A DNA stretch of 64,000 nt from Nostoc sp. CMAA1605 (GTDB lineage Bacteria > Cyanobacteriota > Cyanobacteriia > Cyanobacteriales > Nostocaceae), in contig NZ_PJIZ01000014.1 in assembly GCF_021596505.1 (NCBI RefSeq), positions 1 to 64,000 of the forward strand. The letters run 5' to 3'. Shown in pieces: positions 48,184-56,979 of the stretch. Made by a program: the position numbers and the translations under genes. Position 1 is the stretch's first letter. Every line of letters begins with the position of its first letter. The notes below the pieces were generated by a model that was not told where the DNA came from, did not search any database, and worked only from the letters and a program-made list of their open reading frames with translations.

Positions 48184-48490
48184 ATTTGTTTACATTTAAG
48201 GGATACTGGCAACTTTGTCAAAACACAGCCTGTAAAACTTCCTCTCAACCCTGTTCGTAGTGAGGACTTCAGTCCTCAAAAATGATAAAAAAATGAACCT
48301 AGATGCTCATATGAGAATCTGACTTACCCTACATACTCTTTAAGAGTGTTAAAAAACAAAAAAGGGATTGCAACAAAGATTGATTCTGCTCTAATCTGGA
48401 AAAACAGTACGCCTGTTTGCTCGACCCCCTGTCTGGCACCAGCAACCTATTGATAAACTTGTATAGTAAAGTACCACCGTGCCTAAAACG

Positions 48491-49363
48491 ATGAAAGCAT
48501 CTGCTAAATTCGACTTTGAGGATGAGAAATTTAATGCACCGCCTTCTCAAGTCATCCCCTGGTGTCAGATGATTAATCCTCGGTATGGTGCAGATGGTGT
48601 GCAATCTCACGGATTAGCAATTAAGTTGGACAACGCTCAAGCTGTGGGTTTTCAGCCTGACGGTAATTGGCAACAAATAGAACATGAATTTAGTTCGGGA
48701 GGAGAAACAGTTTATATCACCACTACACCCCGCATAGTGATAGTGCGTCGGGGGCCTTTGTCTGTCAAAGATAGAGAGACAGGGATAAAACTGGGGACAC
48801 TCAAAGATAATTATGATGCGTTTTTAGCAGATAAATTAAAATTTAAAACCTTCACTCGCTACTTAATATTTTTAGTAGGTGAAAACAAAAAATTCCTACA
48901 TGATTCTCCACTGCAATTAACTCTCAACGGTGCAGCCGGAGCAAGTTTTAGTAAAACCTATTGTGAATTTCAACAGGGGAAAGTAGTTAGCGGTTTTGTA
49001 TCGGAATTAGAAAGGGCTTATGCCTTATTTCGTAAGCAACCCATTACACCCAAAGGCCCTTTATTCCACGCCCACGGCATATTCTGCCCAATTATTGAAT
49101 GTGAAGAAAGAGGCATTGAACCAAATACAGTATTAGTAGCTTCCACTGTAGATTATGAACATCCCACAGTGGCGAATTTAACTAATTATTTAATTGCTTC
49201 CGATGCTCCAGAATCAACAATTATTTGCAAAGCCTTTGAAGATTATAAAGACTTCGCCAAGGAACCTGTGAGAACAGAAACACCGAAAATGGCAGTAGCT
49301 GCCGGTGTTGCTAGTTCCTATATTTATCCTGATGAAGATGATTTTGGTTATCCGCCGTATTAG
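48491..49363 (+). CDS. DUF5895-family protein
   Basis: 290 residues from ATG 48491 (MKASAKFDFEDEKFNAPPSQ); an in-frame GTG at 48479 is an alternative. WCQMINPRY, RGPLSVKDRETG and LGTLKDNYDAFLADKLKF match a cyanobacterial protein family I associate with DUF5895. The protein is soluble and acidic at its end (YPDEDDFGYPPY). Function unknown. The 295-base upstream gap contains only AT-rich DNA. Confidence 0.65.
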   Translation: MKASAKFDFEDEKFNAPPSQVIPWCQMINPRYGADGVQSHGLAIKLDNAQAVGFQPDGNWQQIEHEFSSGGETVYITTTPRIVIVRRGPLSVKDRETGIKLGTLKDNYDAFLADKLKFKTFTRYLIFLVGENKKFLHDSPLQLTLNGAAGASFSKTYCEFQQGKVVSGFVSELERAYALFRKQPITPKGPLFHAHGIFCPIIECEERGIEPNTVLVASTVDYEHPTVANLTNYLIASDAPESTIICKAFEDYKDFAKEPVRTETPKMAVAAGVASSYIYPDEDDFGYPPY

Positions 49364-49364
49364 G

Positions 49365-49548
49365 GATTGGGGATTGGGGACTGGGGATTGGGAACTGGGG
49401 ACTGGGGACAAGGTAGACAAGGTGGACAAGGTGGACAAGGTAGATTTTATTCTAATGTCCTATGCCCGATTCCCCATGCCCGATTCCCCATGCCCGATGC
49501 CCAATGCCCTATGCCCTATGCCCTATGCCCAATGCCTAATGCCCCATA
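49365..49548. repeat. short tandem repeats (GGGGATT, GGTGGACAA, CCCTATG/CCCGATG)
   Basis: Three adjoining repeat tracts fill the gap between the DUF5895 gene and mltA: GGGGATT/GGGGACT (49365-49408), ACAAGGTGG (49410-49442) and CCCxATG 7-mers (49455-49548). Confidence 0.85.
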
Positions 49549-49556
49549 CCCAAATT

Positions 49557-50600
49557 CTATTCTTTTAACAGCAAGTAATATAATGAACCATTGCCGCCTG
49601 TAACACCGGCGCGATCGCCTGCTAGTTTACCAGTTCCCATAAAATAATCAACTCTGCCTGCTCCTCTGATGGCACTGCCTGTATCTTGATCTAAGACAAA
49701 GCGATTCACTACGCGATGTTCTAATCTACCAGCAGCAGGATAAGGTAATGAGGTCTGAACTAGTGCTAGTGCGCCAGGAGGCATAATTGATTTATCTGTG
49801 GCAATGGAACGTTCGGGAGTAACTGGTACATTAATACTACCAGTAGCTCGTCTGCCTTTGAATTCTTGGAAGAAAATAAATCTTTCCCAACGGGGAAGAT
49901 AGTTGCTTAATTCGTGGGGTTGTTCCCGAAAAAAGCTGATCATTTTGGGCATAGTTAAGCCGGATAATGGCATTTTGCCATCTTTGGCTAATTCTCGTCC
50001 GATACTTGTCCAAGGATAATCTGTTGCACCTGCGTAACCAACGGCGGTTCTGGTGCCGTCAGCTAATTGAATTTGGGCAGAACCTTGAATATGTATCATA
50101 TAGGCATCGAGGCGATCGCGAAACCACAGCAATTCTAAACCGCGTAACTTGCCCTTATTTCCCTGTAAACCGTCTTTGCCTTCTAGTTGCAAACGTGTAG
50201 GGTGGGGTTTAGACCATTTCTCAAAGTTAGGTGGTAGTCGATACAAAGGATACTTATAAGCCGAAGTTCTGACACGACTGGCATTATAAACGGGTTCATA
50301 GTAAGCAGTAAACTTGACTGTCCCCCGCCCATCATTACCAACAGACTGATAAAAAGCAAATTCTTTTTGCACTGCGGCTTGTAATTGGGCTGGAGACAGA
50401 GAACTAGCCGCTAATTGACGAAACCGCAGTAAACTCCGACGTACACGGGTTAAAGTAATTCCCCGTACAGGATAATTTTGATATATACGTTGTGCTGTAC
50501 TCGTTTCTAGATAGCGCAGACTGTTATCAATTGATGCTAACAGAGCTTGGCGATCACCTGGTTGACCCCTGCTACCGAAAAGTTGCTCATCCCAACCCAA
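49557..50600 (-). CDS. mltA: MltA-family lytic murein transglycosylase, body intact but cut off from its signal peptide
   Basis: 347 residues from a TTG. The MltA domain is complete: FTAYYEPVYNASRVRT, MIHIQGSAQIQLADG, AVGYAGATDYPWTSIGRELA and the barwin-like end GAIRGAGRVDYFMGTG with the catalytic aspartate region. The enzyme cleaves peptidoglycan to anhydro-muropeptides and needs export. The frame can be followed upstream through KLVNIGNCTTQSTCLGWDEQ until a stop, with no signal peptide in it. The signal peptide lies in other frames at 50601-50805. The TTG is therefore probably not the native start. Confidence 0.85.
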   Translation of the reverse strand: MGWDEQLFGSRGQPGDRQALLASIDNSLRYLETSTAQRIYQNYPVRGITLTRVRRSLLRFRQLAASSLSPAQLQAAVQKEFAFYQSVGNDGRGTVKFTAYYEPVYNASRVRTSAYKYPLYRLPPNFEKWSKPHPTRLQLEGKDGLQGNKGKLRGLELLWFRDRLDAYMIHIQGSAQIQLADGTRTAVGYAGATDYPWTSIGRELAKDGKMPLSGLTMPKMISFFREQPHELSNYLPRWERFIFFQEFKGRRATGSINVPVTPERSIATDKSIMPPGALALVQTSLPYPAAGRLEHRVVNRFVLDQDTGSAIRGAGRVDYFMGTGKLAGDRAGVTGGNGSLYYLLLKE

Positions 50601-50805
50601 ACAAGTGCTTTGGGTAGTGCAATTGCCAATGTTTACCAGTTTGAGGGGGCTTCATTTTCAGGTGTGCTTGGCTTGACTGGTGGTTGTAACTCAGGACTGG
50701 GTGAGTTAGGTAAGGGGACATTAATAATTACCTGAGCAACAGCAATTTGGCTGACAAGGGGAATTCCCAGACTCAAGGAAAGCAAAGCAAGGGTTTTTTC
50801 ATCAT
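50601..50805 (-). pseudogene. frameshifted 5' end of mltA (signal peptide and linker)
   Basis: From ATG-ATG (50800-50805) six A residues follow; a seventh would open MMKKTLALLSLSLGIPLVSQ and a full signal peptide ending AVAQ. That second frame runs through NVPLPNSPSPELQPPVKPST and stops after EAPSNW; another one-base change near the C5 run (about 50643-50647) would join it to the MltA frame (LKLVNIGNC). Two indels in homopolymers thus break the gene, unless they are sequencing errors. Confidence 0.7.
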
Positions 50806-50814
50806 TAGTTGAAT

Positions 50815-51077
50815 CTATCTTTCAACACTAGAACTAAAAACTGGTTCTACTCGGATAGCAACAATCCGAGATGGACGCACCACCATATACTCACCTTGAA
50901 TATTTTGATTGGTACACTGATAAAATCACTAGAAGCAGATTTGGGTACAAGTTCCCCACTATACCATTTTTGGAATTCTTGAATTGAGGGAAACCGCACT
51001 TCCTCACGATGACCACTTTCTAGTAAGAGGTAGACTGCATATTCATTCGGGTTCTAGCCATAAGATTGAATCTTCAT
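50815..51077 (-). pseudogene. decayed small gene upstream of mltA
   Basis: From ATG 51075-51077 the frame reads MKIQSYG, a TAG stop, then NPNEYAVYLLLESGHREEVR and FPSIQEFQKWYSGELVPKSA. Near 50902 a frameshift is needed to continue as NIQGEYMVVRPSRIVAIRVE and end at 50815, ten bases from the mltA ATG pair. The original gene would encode about 87 residues of unknown family. One nonsense change and one indel are required. Confidence 0.65.
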
Positions 51078-51348
51078 CAAAAACATTCAACCCATTGTTA
51101 ACCACGATACCCCAGAATGAAAAGGGTAAGCATACGGGGGCGTGCGTAGATGCTTGACAGAATTCTCTATTCATCACTCATTAGAGATAAACTGTTCAGT
51201 TTTATTTTCCTCTAGACGGTCGATGCCTTTAGCGGTTCCCTAGAATTTTGGACAATAAATCTCAATTCTACTGTGGATGTTTTGAATAATTTCTCTCTAC
51301 ATTAGTGATTATGTCAATATGAAGGTGAGGACTTAGACAAGTCATACA
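51078..51348. other. intergenic region upstream of the kinase gene
   Basis: 271 bases with no gene-like frame, tRNA or strong hairpin; it separates the decayed small gene (minus) from the kinase (plus) and must hold the kinase promoter. Confidence 0.4.
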
Positions 51349-52728
51349 ATGTTAGGAAACTTACTAGCTAGTCGTTATCAAGTCCTCCAAATCTTAGGGG
51401 GAGGAGGATTTGGTCAAACTTATATTGCGCTAGACACCCAACGTCCAGGGAATCCTAGATGTGTTGTCAAGCACTTTCGGCCTGTCACTCATAACCCAGA
51501 ATTTCTAGAAACTGCTAGAAGATTATTTACCAGTGAAGCCGAAACCCTAGAACAACTCGGACATCATGAGCAAATACCTCGGTTACTAGCATATTTTGAA
51601 GAAAAGCAAGAATTTTTTTTAGTGCAAGAGTATATTGATGGATATGCTCTCAAAGTTGAAATGGTTGCTGGGCAAAAATGGGCAGAAGACAAAGTGATCT
51701 TTTTGTTGCAGCAGATATTAAGTATTCTGAGATTTATTCATAGCTACAAAGTCATTCATCGGGATATTAAACCAGAAAATATTATTAGGCGATCGCATGA
51801 CAGTAAGTTAGTGCTGATTGATTTTGGTGCTGTCAAGCAAGTTCATACAAAACTGGTAACGGCTCCTGGTCAAACAGAAATGACTGTGGCGATTGGGACA
51901 CCAGGATATATGTCCATCGAACAGGGACGAGGAAAACCCCACGCCAATAGCGATATATATTCTTTGGGTGTGGTTTGTATCCAAGCACTGACAGGACTGC
52001 ATCCCAGAGAATTTGAAGAAGACCCCCAAACGGGGGAAATTCTGTGGCGACATCGAGCTACAGTCAGTCCTGAACTGGGGACGATGATCACGAAAATGGT
52101 CGTGAATAACTACAAACAACGTTATCAATCTGCGACAGAAGTTTTAGAAGCACTCCAGCAAAATTTTCATCCTGACGCTGCGACTTTATTTACTCAAACT
52201 CCCTGGGGGACATCGTCATCACCAATTCCCCCATCTCATCAACAAGGAACTAGTCAGCAAACTGGGACTATTTTGTCGCGGGAAAAAAGCGATCGCCTGG
52301 AAAAATTACTCTTAGAATTAGTTGGCCCTGTAGCCACAACATTATTACGTCGCGCCGCATCAGCACCCAATTATCAAACACTCATAGATAGTTTATCCCT
52401 ACACATAGCTGAAAATCAGCGTACTCAATTTCAAAAAACAGCGATGTCGCTATTATTAGAACCTTCACCTAGTCAACCGCCAACTGCTGTTCAACCTGTA
52501 GGTAATATCACTCCCCCTGTCATTAATTCCACTCTCAGCGAAAGTTTTATTGCTGAATGTGAGCGAGAATTAGTTAATTTAATCGGCCCGATGGGTAAGT
52601 TTTTGATTCAAAAAACTATCAAATCGGCTGGATTATCCATTTCTCGGATACAATTTGTCAAAACACTAGCTGCAAATATTCCAGACTCTCAACAGGCTTT
52701 GCAGTTTCAGCAGCGTTTATTAAATTAA
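51349..52728 (+). CDS. active-looking Hanks-type Ser/Thr protein kinase
   Basis: 459 residues. The kinase domain (about 10-275) has glycine loop LGGGGFGQTY, VVK lysine, HRDIKPEN and DFGAVKQ, APGQTEMTVAIGTPGYMSIE activation segment and the SDIYSLGVVCIQALTG helix, so it should be catalytic. Residues 310-459 carry two related helical segments (LEKLLLELVGPVATTLLRRA and CERELVNLIGPMGKFLIQKT), as found in several cyanobacterial kinases. No membrane helix was seen. It is followed after eight bases by a polysaccharide deacetylase gene, probably co-transcribed. Confidence 0.9.
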   Translation: MLGNLLASRYQVLQILGGGGFGQTYIALDTQRPGNPRCVVKHFRPVTHNPEFLETARRLFTSEAETLEQLGHHEQIPRLLAYFEEKQEFFLVQEYIDGYALKVEMVAGQKWAEDKVIFLLQQILSILRFIHSYKVIHRDIKPENIIRRSHDSKLVLIDFGAVKQVHTKLVTAPGQTEMTVAIGTPGYMSIEQGRGKPHANSDIYSLGVVCIQALTGLHPREFEEDPQTGEILWRHRATVSPELGTMITKMVVNNYKQRYQSATEVLEALQQNFHPDAATLFTQTPWGTSSSPIPPSHQQGTSQQTGTILSREKSDRLEKLLLELVGPVATTLLRRAASAPNYQTLIDSLSLHIAENQRTQFQKTAMSLLLEPSPSQPPTAVQPVGNITPPVINSTLSESFIAECERELVNLIGPMGKFLIQKTIKSAGLSISRIQFVKTLAANIPDSQQALQFQQRLLN

Positions 52729-52736
52729 TCACCAGA

Positions 52737-53654
52737 ATGACTGATAGTTACGAACAGACACCATTACCCACTGCTAAACCCCAAAACTTTTTATTTAACC
52801 TCGCTTTGGTGTCTGTAATTTCATTAGCAGTGCTTAACCTCAATCACAATGATCCGATAGTACCAGTTTTAGGATTTCATGGACTTGTTGATACGAAAAA
52901 CACTGCTGTAGCTCGCAATACTAATGAGATGCAATATTCTCAACAAGAAATAGAGAAACTTTTAGATTACTTAATTATTAATGATTATTGGTTTTTGTCA
53001 ACTCAAGATTTATACGATTTTTTTATCACAAAATCTCAAGCAATACCCGATAACCGCCGTCAACAAAAGCCTATTATGATTTCTTTTGATGATGGTTATA
53101 AATCAGTACATACAAAATTATTACCGATTTTATCGAAGTTAGAGAAGAAATATCAGAAAAAAATTAAAGTTGTTTTGTTTATTAATCCTGGTAATTTAGC
53201 CAAACCAGGTGTTAATAGTAAAACCCACATGGGATGTCAGGACTTAAGGGAAGGCTTAAAAAAGGGATTTTATGACATTCAATCTCACGGTTTAAAGCAT
53301 AAAGACCTAACTACCCTATCTCGGCGCGAACTTCTGCGAGAACTTGTACAAGCTAGAACTATCCTCAGAAACTGCACACAAGATTTAGATCCTCAACAGC
53401 AAGTCGCATCTCATTTTGCTTATCCTTATGGTGCTACTAATAAACAGGTAGCATCTTATGTTTCTCGCTATTATCTTACTGGTTATTTATATAATAATGA
53501 AATCTTGAATCATAGTTGCATTAATAATCATTATCAAATTCCCCGACTCATGGTAAATCGCCACTTATCGCCACAAGAATTAATCCAAATGTCAAAAAAC
53601 CAACTTCCTGTTAATAAGCAAAAAGAGAAAAGTAATGTGCATAATGAATGTTGA
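52737..53654 (+). CDS. polysaccharide deacetylase (NodB-type, CE4)
   Basis: 305 residues with one N-terminal membrane anchor (residues about 19-37). PIMISFDDGYKSVHTKLLPI is the CE4 motif 1 with the catalytic and metal-binding aspartates, and IQSHGLKHKDLT is motif 2 with the metal-binding histidines. YPYGATN is a later motif. It probably removes acetyl groups from a cell-surface polysaccharide outside the membrane. It lies just after the kinase gene. Confidence 0.9.
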   Translation: MTDSYEQTPLPTAKPQNFLFNLALVSVISLAVLNLNHNDPIVPVLGFHGLVDTKNTAVARNTNEMQYSQQEIEKLLDYLIINDYWFLSTQDLYDFFITKSQAIPDNRRQQKPIMISFDDGYKSVHTKLLPILSKLEKKYQKKIKVVLFINPGNLAKPGVNSKTHMGCQDLREGLKKGFYDIQSHGLKHKDLTTLSRRELLRELVQARTILRNCTQDLDPQQQVASHFAYPYGATNKQVASYVSRYYLTGYLYNNEILNHSCINNHYQIPRLMVNRHLSPQELIQMSKNQLPVNKQKEKSNVHNEC

Positions 53655-53678
53655 TAGCTATTAGCAAACAATGAATGG

Positions 53679-55022
53679 TTATTTAAAAATTAAATCTAAA
53701 CGTTGCTGACTAGCTTGCAGTGCTGCTTGGGGAGAAATTTTACCCAACACAACGGCTTCAATGGCTCTACCTATACTATCGGAAATGCGATTATAACCAG
53801 GAAAAATAGGACGGCTAAGACCATATTGTGCTTGTTCTAAAAATACCTTTGCCTGTGGTAAATTCTGCACGAAAGCCTGATATTTCTCACTACTACGAGA
53901 TTTTAAATTAATTGGTAAATAGCCTGCTGCCAAAGCTAATTCCGTTTGAAATTCTTGACTCATTGTATATTCGGCAAACTTAAATGCTGCCTTTTGGCGT
54001 TCTGGTGTGGTCTTAAAAAAGAAGAGATTTTCCCCGCCTATACTAGTAGCTGGAGTTTGATTTACAGGTAGCGGAAACACACCAAAATCTACATTAGTTG
54101 TTTGCAGTTGTCCTAAATTCCAAGGGCCATTGATTTGCATTGCTACCTTTCCTGAAACTAAGGGGTCTGTCTCATAACCCCTTTCCGGGCTAGATAGCAT
54201 TGTTGAACCGTCCTGCACTAGATTACGCCAAAATTGTAAGGCGGCGATCGCTCCTTGATTATCTTGCAACATCACACCTGCTGCATTCTGTCCATCACCG
54301 TTAACCAATTCACCGCCACTACTCCACATAAACGGTAGCCAAGTAAAAACTGTAAACTCCCCTTTCCCCAAAGGTAAGAACATTCCATATTGGTCTATTT
54401 GTCCATCACCGTCCAAATCATGAGTTAATTGTTTAGCAACTCGGCGGAACTCTTCCCAAGTACGAGGTATGGCTTTAATCCCTGCGGCTTGAAATAAACT
54501 AGGACGATAGAAAATGCCGACATTATTCGTAGCAAAAGGAACTGACCACAGTTGACCTTGATATTCCATTGAAGAGTATAAAGTGGGGTCAATTTCTGGC
54601 TTAACTGCTGATTGGGACAGCATCTCATCCACAGGAATTAATGCACCCAGTTCTACTAATTGACCTGTGATCGTCGGATTAAACCACAATAAATCAGGTG
54701 GTGCATTACCTACCACAGCCGCCAAAATTTTTGGCATTTGCTGATCTTGCTGTCCCACATACAGTGACTCTACTTGAATCTGGGGATGTGTTTGATTAAA
54801 TTTATCTACCAGTTTTTGTAAGACATCCCGATTCGGTGGTGGGTTGACTCCATGCCAAAAAGTGATGTGAGTAACTTTACTAGCTTCTACTCCAGTCCGC
54901 CAAGCCTGACATCCACTTACAGTTAATATAGTGACTAGCATCAACAATAGTAAACGACGCAGACTGTGTTGCCATCTTCTGTTTTTCACTTTGGATGGGT
55001 AGAAAGTAGAAAAAAACCGCAT
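53679..55022 (-). CDS. sugar ABC transporter substrate-binding lipoprotein (family 1)
   Basis: 447 residues. A signal with the lipobox LTVSGC (Cys38) follows a basic N terminus. The body matches family 1 extracellular solute-binding proteins: ITFWHGVNPPPNRDVLQKLV, FNQTHPQIQVESLYVGQQ, PPDLLWFNPT and GKVAMQINGPWNLG. It should bind an oligosaccharide or glycerol-phosphate-like substrate outside the membrane; no permease genes lie next to it. Confidence 0.9.
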   Translation of the reverse strand: MRFFSTFYPSKVKNRRWQHSLRRLLLLMLVTILTVSGCQAWRTGVEASKVTHITFWHGVNPPPNRDVLQKLVDKFNQTHPQIQVESLYVGQQDQQMPKILAAVVGNAPPDLLWFNPTITGQLVELGALIPVDEMLSQSAVKPEIDPTLYSSMEYQGQLWSVPFATNNVGIFYRPSLFQAAGIKAIPRTWEEFRRVAKQLTHDLDGDGQIDQYGMFLPLGKGEFTVFTWLPFMWSSGGELVNGDGQNAAGVMLQDNQGAIAALQFWRNLVQDGSTMLSSPERGYETDPLVSGKVAMQINGPWNLGQLQTTNVDFGVFPLPVNQTPATSIGGENLFFFKTTPERQKAAFKFAEYTMSQEFQTELALAAGYLPINLKSRSSEKYQAFVQNLPQAKVFLEQAQYGLSRPIFPGYNRISDSIGRAIEAVVLGKISPQAALQASQQRLDLIFK

Positions 55023-55172
55023 AGCAAACTGACTCGTAATTTTCTACAGCCAGACTATGCTGATTAGGGGACACAAACCAACCCTCTGAAGGCTAATTTC
55101 CAGTTATTTTGCATTCCAGCAGAAGCTATGTATATCCTAGTTTATTGGAGAGTGCAGGAATATTTTCAGGTT

Positions 55173-55928
55173 ATGGCAGGTCATAGTAAATGGGCAAATA
55201 TTAAACGCCAAAAAGCGGTAGTCGATGCGAAAAAAGGAAAAACTTTTACACAGTTATCTAGAGCTATTATTGTAGCGGCGAGAAACGGCATACCAGACCC
55301 AGCCGGGAATTTTCAATTACGGACAGCGATTGAAAAAGCTAAAGTTGCGGGTATTCCCAATGACAATATTGAAAGAGCGATCGCCAAAGGTGCAGGTACA
55401 TTTAGCGATAATAGTACCCTAGAGGAAATTCGCTACGAAGGTTATGGCCCTGGTGGTGTAGCTATTTTAATAGAAGCTTTGACTGATAATCGCAATCGCA
55501 CGGCGGCTGATTTGCGGGTAGCTTTTAGCAAAAATGGCGGAAATTTAGGTGAAACTGGCTGTGTTAGCTGGATGTTTGACCAAAAGGGTGTGTGTCTAGT
55601 CCAAGGTGTTGTAGATGAAGACCAGTTATTAGAAGCATCCTTAGAAGGTGGTGCGGAGTCTTACGAAATGACTGAGGAAGAGACAGCAGAAGTTTTTACG
55701 GAAGTCGCCAATTTAGAAATTCTCAACCAAACCCTCAAAGAACAAGGCTTTAAAGTCACTGAAGTAGAATTGCGCTGGATTCCCAGCAACAATATCGAAG
55801 TGACAGAACCAGACCAAGCGCGATCGCTCCTCAAGTTAATTGATACCCTAGAAAGTCTAGATGATGTCCAAAATGTGACATCCAACTTCGATATGTCAGA
55901 ACAGCTATTAGCTGTCAGTATGGCTTAG
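55173..55928 (+). CDS. YebC/PmpR-family transcriptional/translational regulator
   Basis: Start at ATG 55173, where the family N terminus [20 protein letters not shown] begins; the upstream in-frame codons to 55128 are not part of the family. 251 residues with the complete YebC domain ([49 protein letters not shown]). Members act as DNA-binding regulators or, as recently shown, help ribosomes at proline-rich stretches. Confidence 0.93.
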   Translation: MAGHSKWANIKRQKAVVDAKKGKTFTQLSRAIIVAARNGIPDPAGNFQLRTAIEKAKVAGIPNDNIERAIAKGAGTFSDNSTLEEIRYEGYGPGGVAILIEALTDNRNRTAADLRVAFSKNGGNLGETGCVSWMFDQKGVCLVQGVVDEDQLLEASLEGGAESYEMTEEETAEVFTEVANLEILNQTLKEQGFKVTEVELRWIPSNNIEVTEPDQARSLLKLIDTLESLDDVQNVTSNFDMSEQLLAVSMA

Positions 55929-56288
55929 AACTGTCTCATGAAATTCACTCAAAATTCTTTACATTTAAGAGGACAAACAGTGAAGGCCTAACCTGCCACT
56001 GTTTGTTCACCTAGCGTTCTGAAAAAAAGACCCCTGGATATAACAATTTTGGATTTTGGATTTTGGATTTTGGATTACAAGCCTAGATTCTTATACCAAT
56101 TCTCCAAAATTAAGCAACAGATGCGAAGCTTGAAACCCAGATGCTATATGACTTTCTTAATTGCGTAAAGCCTGCGGCATAGCTGCGCTTAGAGCATAGT
56201 GGGAAGTTAGTCCATTGCGTTAGCATAGCGGGGCGGGAGCATCGTTGCGAATTGCGAATTGCGAATTGCGAATTGCGAATTGGTATTA
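55929..56288. repeat. intergenic region with dispersed and short tandem repeats
   Basis: Contains TTTTGGA repeats (56046-56076), a GCGGCATAGCTGCGCTTAGA-type Nostoc repeat (56170-56240) and GCGAATT 7-mers (56247-56282). No gene. Confidence 0.75.
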
Positions 56289-56780
56289 TTATTTTTCCTT
56301 AACGCTCAAAGTGTAATTGAACTTCACACCAGGCTCGAACGCACCCACCCACACTTCGTATTTTCCATTCGACCATTGCTGGTCATCAATACTTGCATCT
56401 TTACTTTTACCAGTATCATCACCGCAACGAATAGTTTTGTTGGGGCCTCTAATGACTAAGGTCGTGTCTTTACCACCGCTATTCACTAACACCTGTAAGC
56501 GGGAAAAATCCTTGTCTAATTCGATGATGAAATCTGGGTTAGAGTCAGCAAAGCCTATACACATCTTGCCATCGCGATCGCGGTTGCTGATGGCTGATAG
56601 AGAAAAAGTCCCACCAGTATAACCGTTGGTTTTTCCCTCTGTAGAACTAAACCCTGGTGCTAATTTCAACGTTCTGAAATTGGGTACAGTTTGGGCAATT
56701 ACAGGGGTAGCAATTATAGCAGCTAATAACGCTGATAGCCATACACCACCAGAATAAAGTCCTGAACGAAAATTTCTCAT
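56289..56780 (-). CDS. secreted hypothetical protein
   Basis: 163 residues with a signal peptide (about 1-29, cleavage after PVIAQ). The mature part is beta-rich: APGFSSTEGKTNGYTGGTFS, DFSRLQVLVNSGGKDTTLVI, WSNGKYEVWVGAFEPG. The last half resembles pre-peptidase C-terminal-type beta domains in periplasmic proteins, with one cysteine pair (MCIGF, RCGDD). Function unknown. Confidence 0.7.
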   Translation of the reverse strand: MRNFRSGLYSGGVWLSALLAAIIATPVIAQTVPNFRTLKLAPGFSSTEGKTNGYTGGTFSLSAISNRDRDGKMCIGFADSNPDFIIELDKDFSRLQVLVNSGGKDTTLVIRGPNKTIRCGDDTGKSKDASIDDQQWSNGKYEVWVGAFEPGVKFNYTLSVKEK

Positions 56781-56979
56781 ATTAACCTGCCAAATATGCT
56801 TCTATAACAATAAAGATATATACATATTTTAGTTAATAATTTTCGATGAAGTAACAAAAAAATGTGACACATTCTCATGTGCCACAATTGAAATTTTACT
56901 AAACATTGTCAATTTAAATTAAGAGGCAATAATTCAGCCGTTATGTCTGCTAACTTTGCGGTTATTTGCTGAATCCTGG

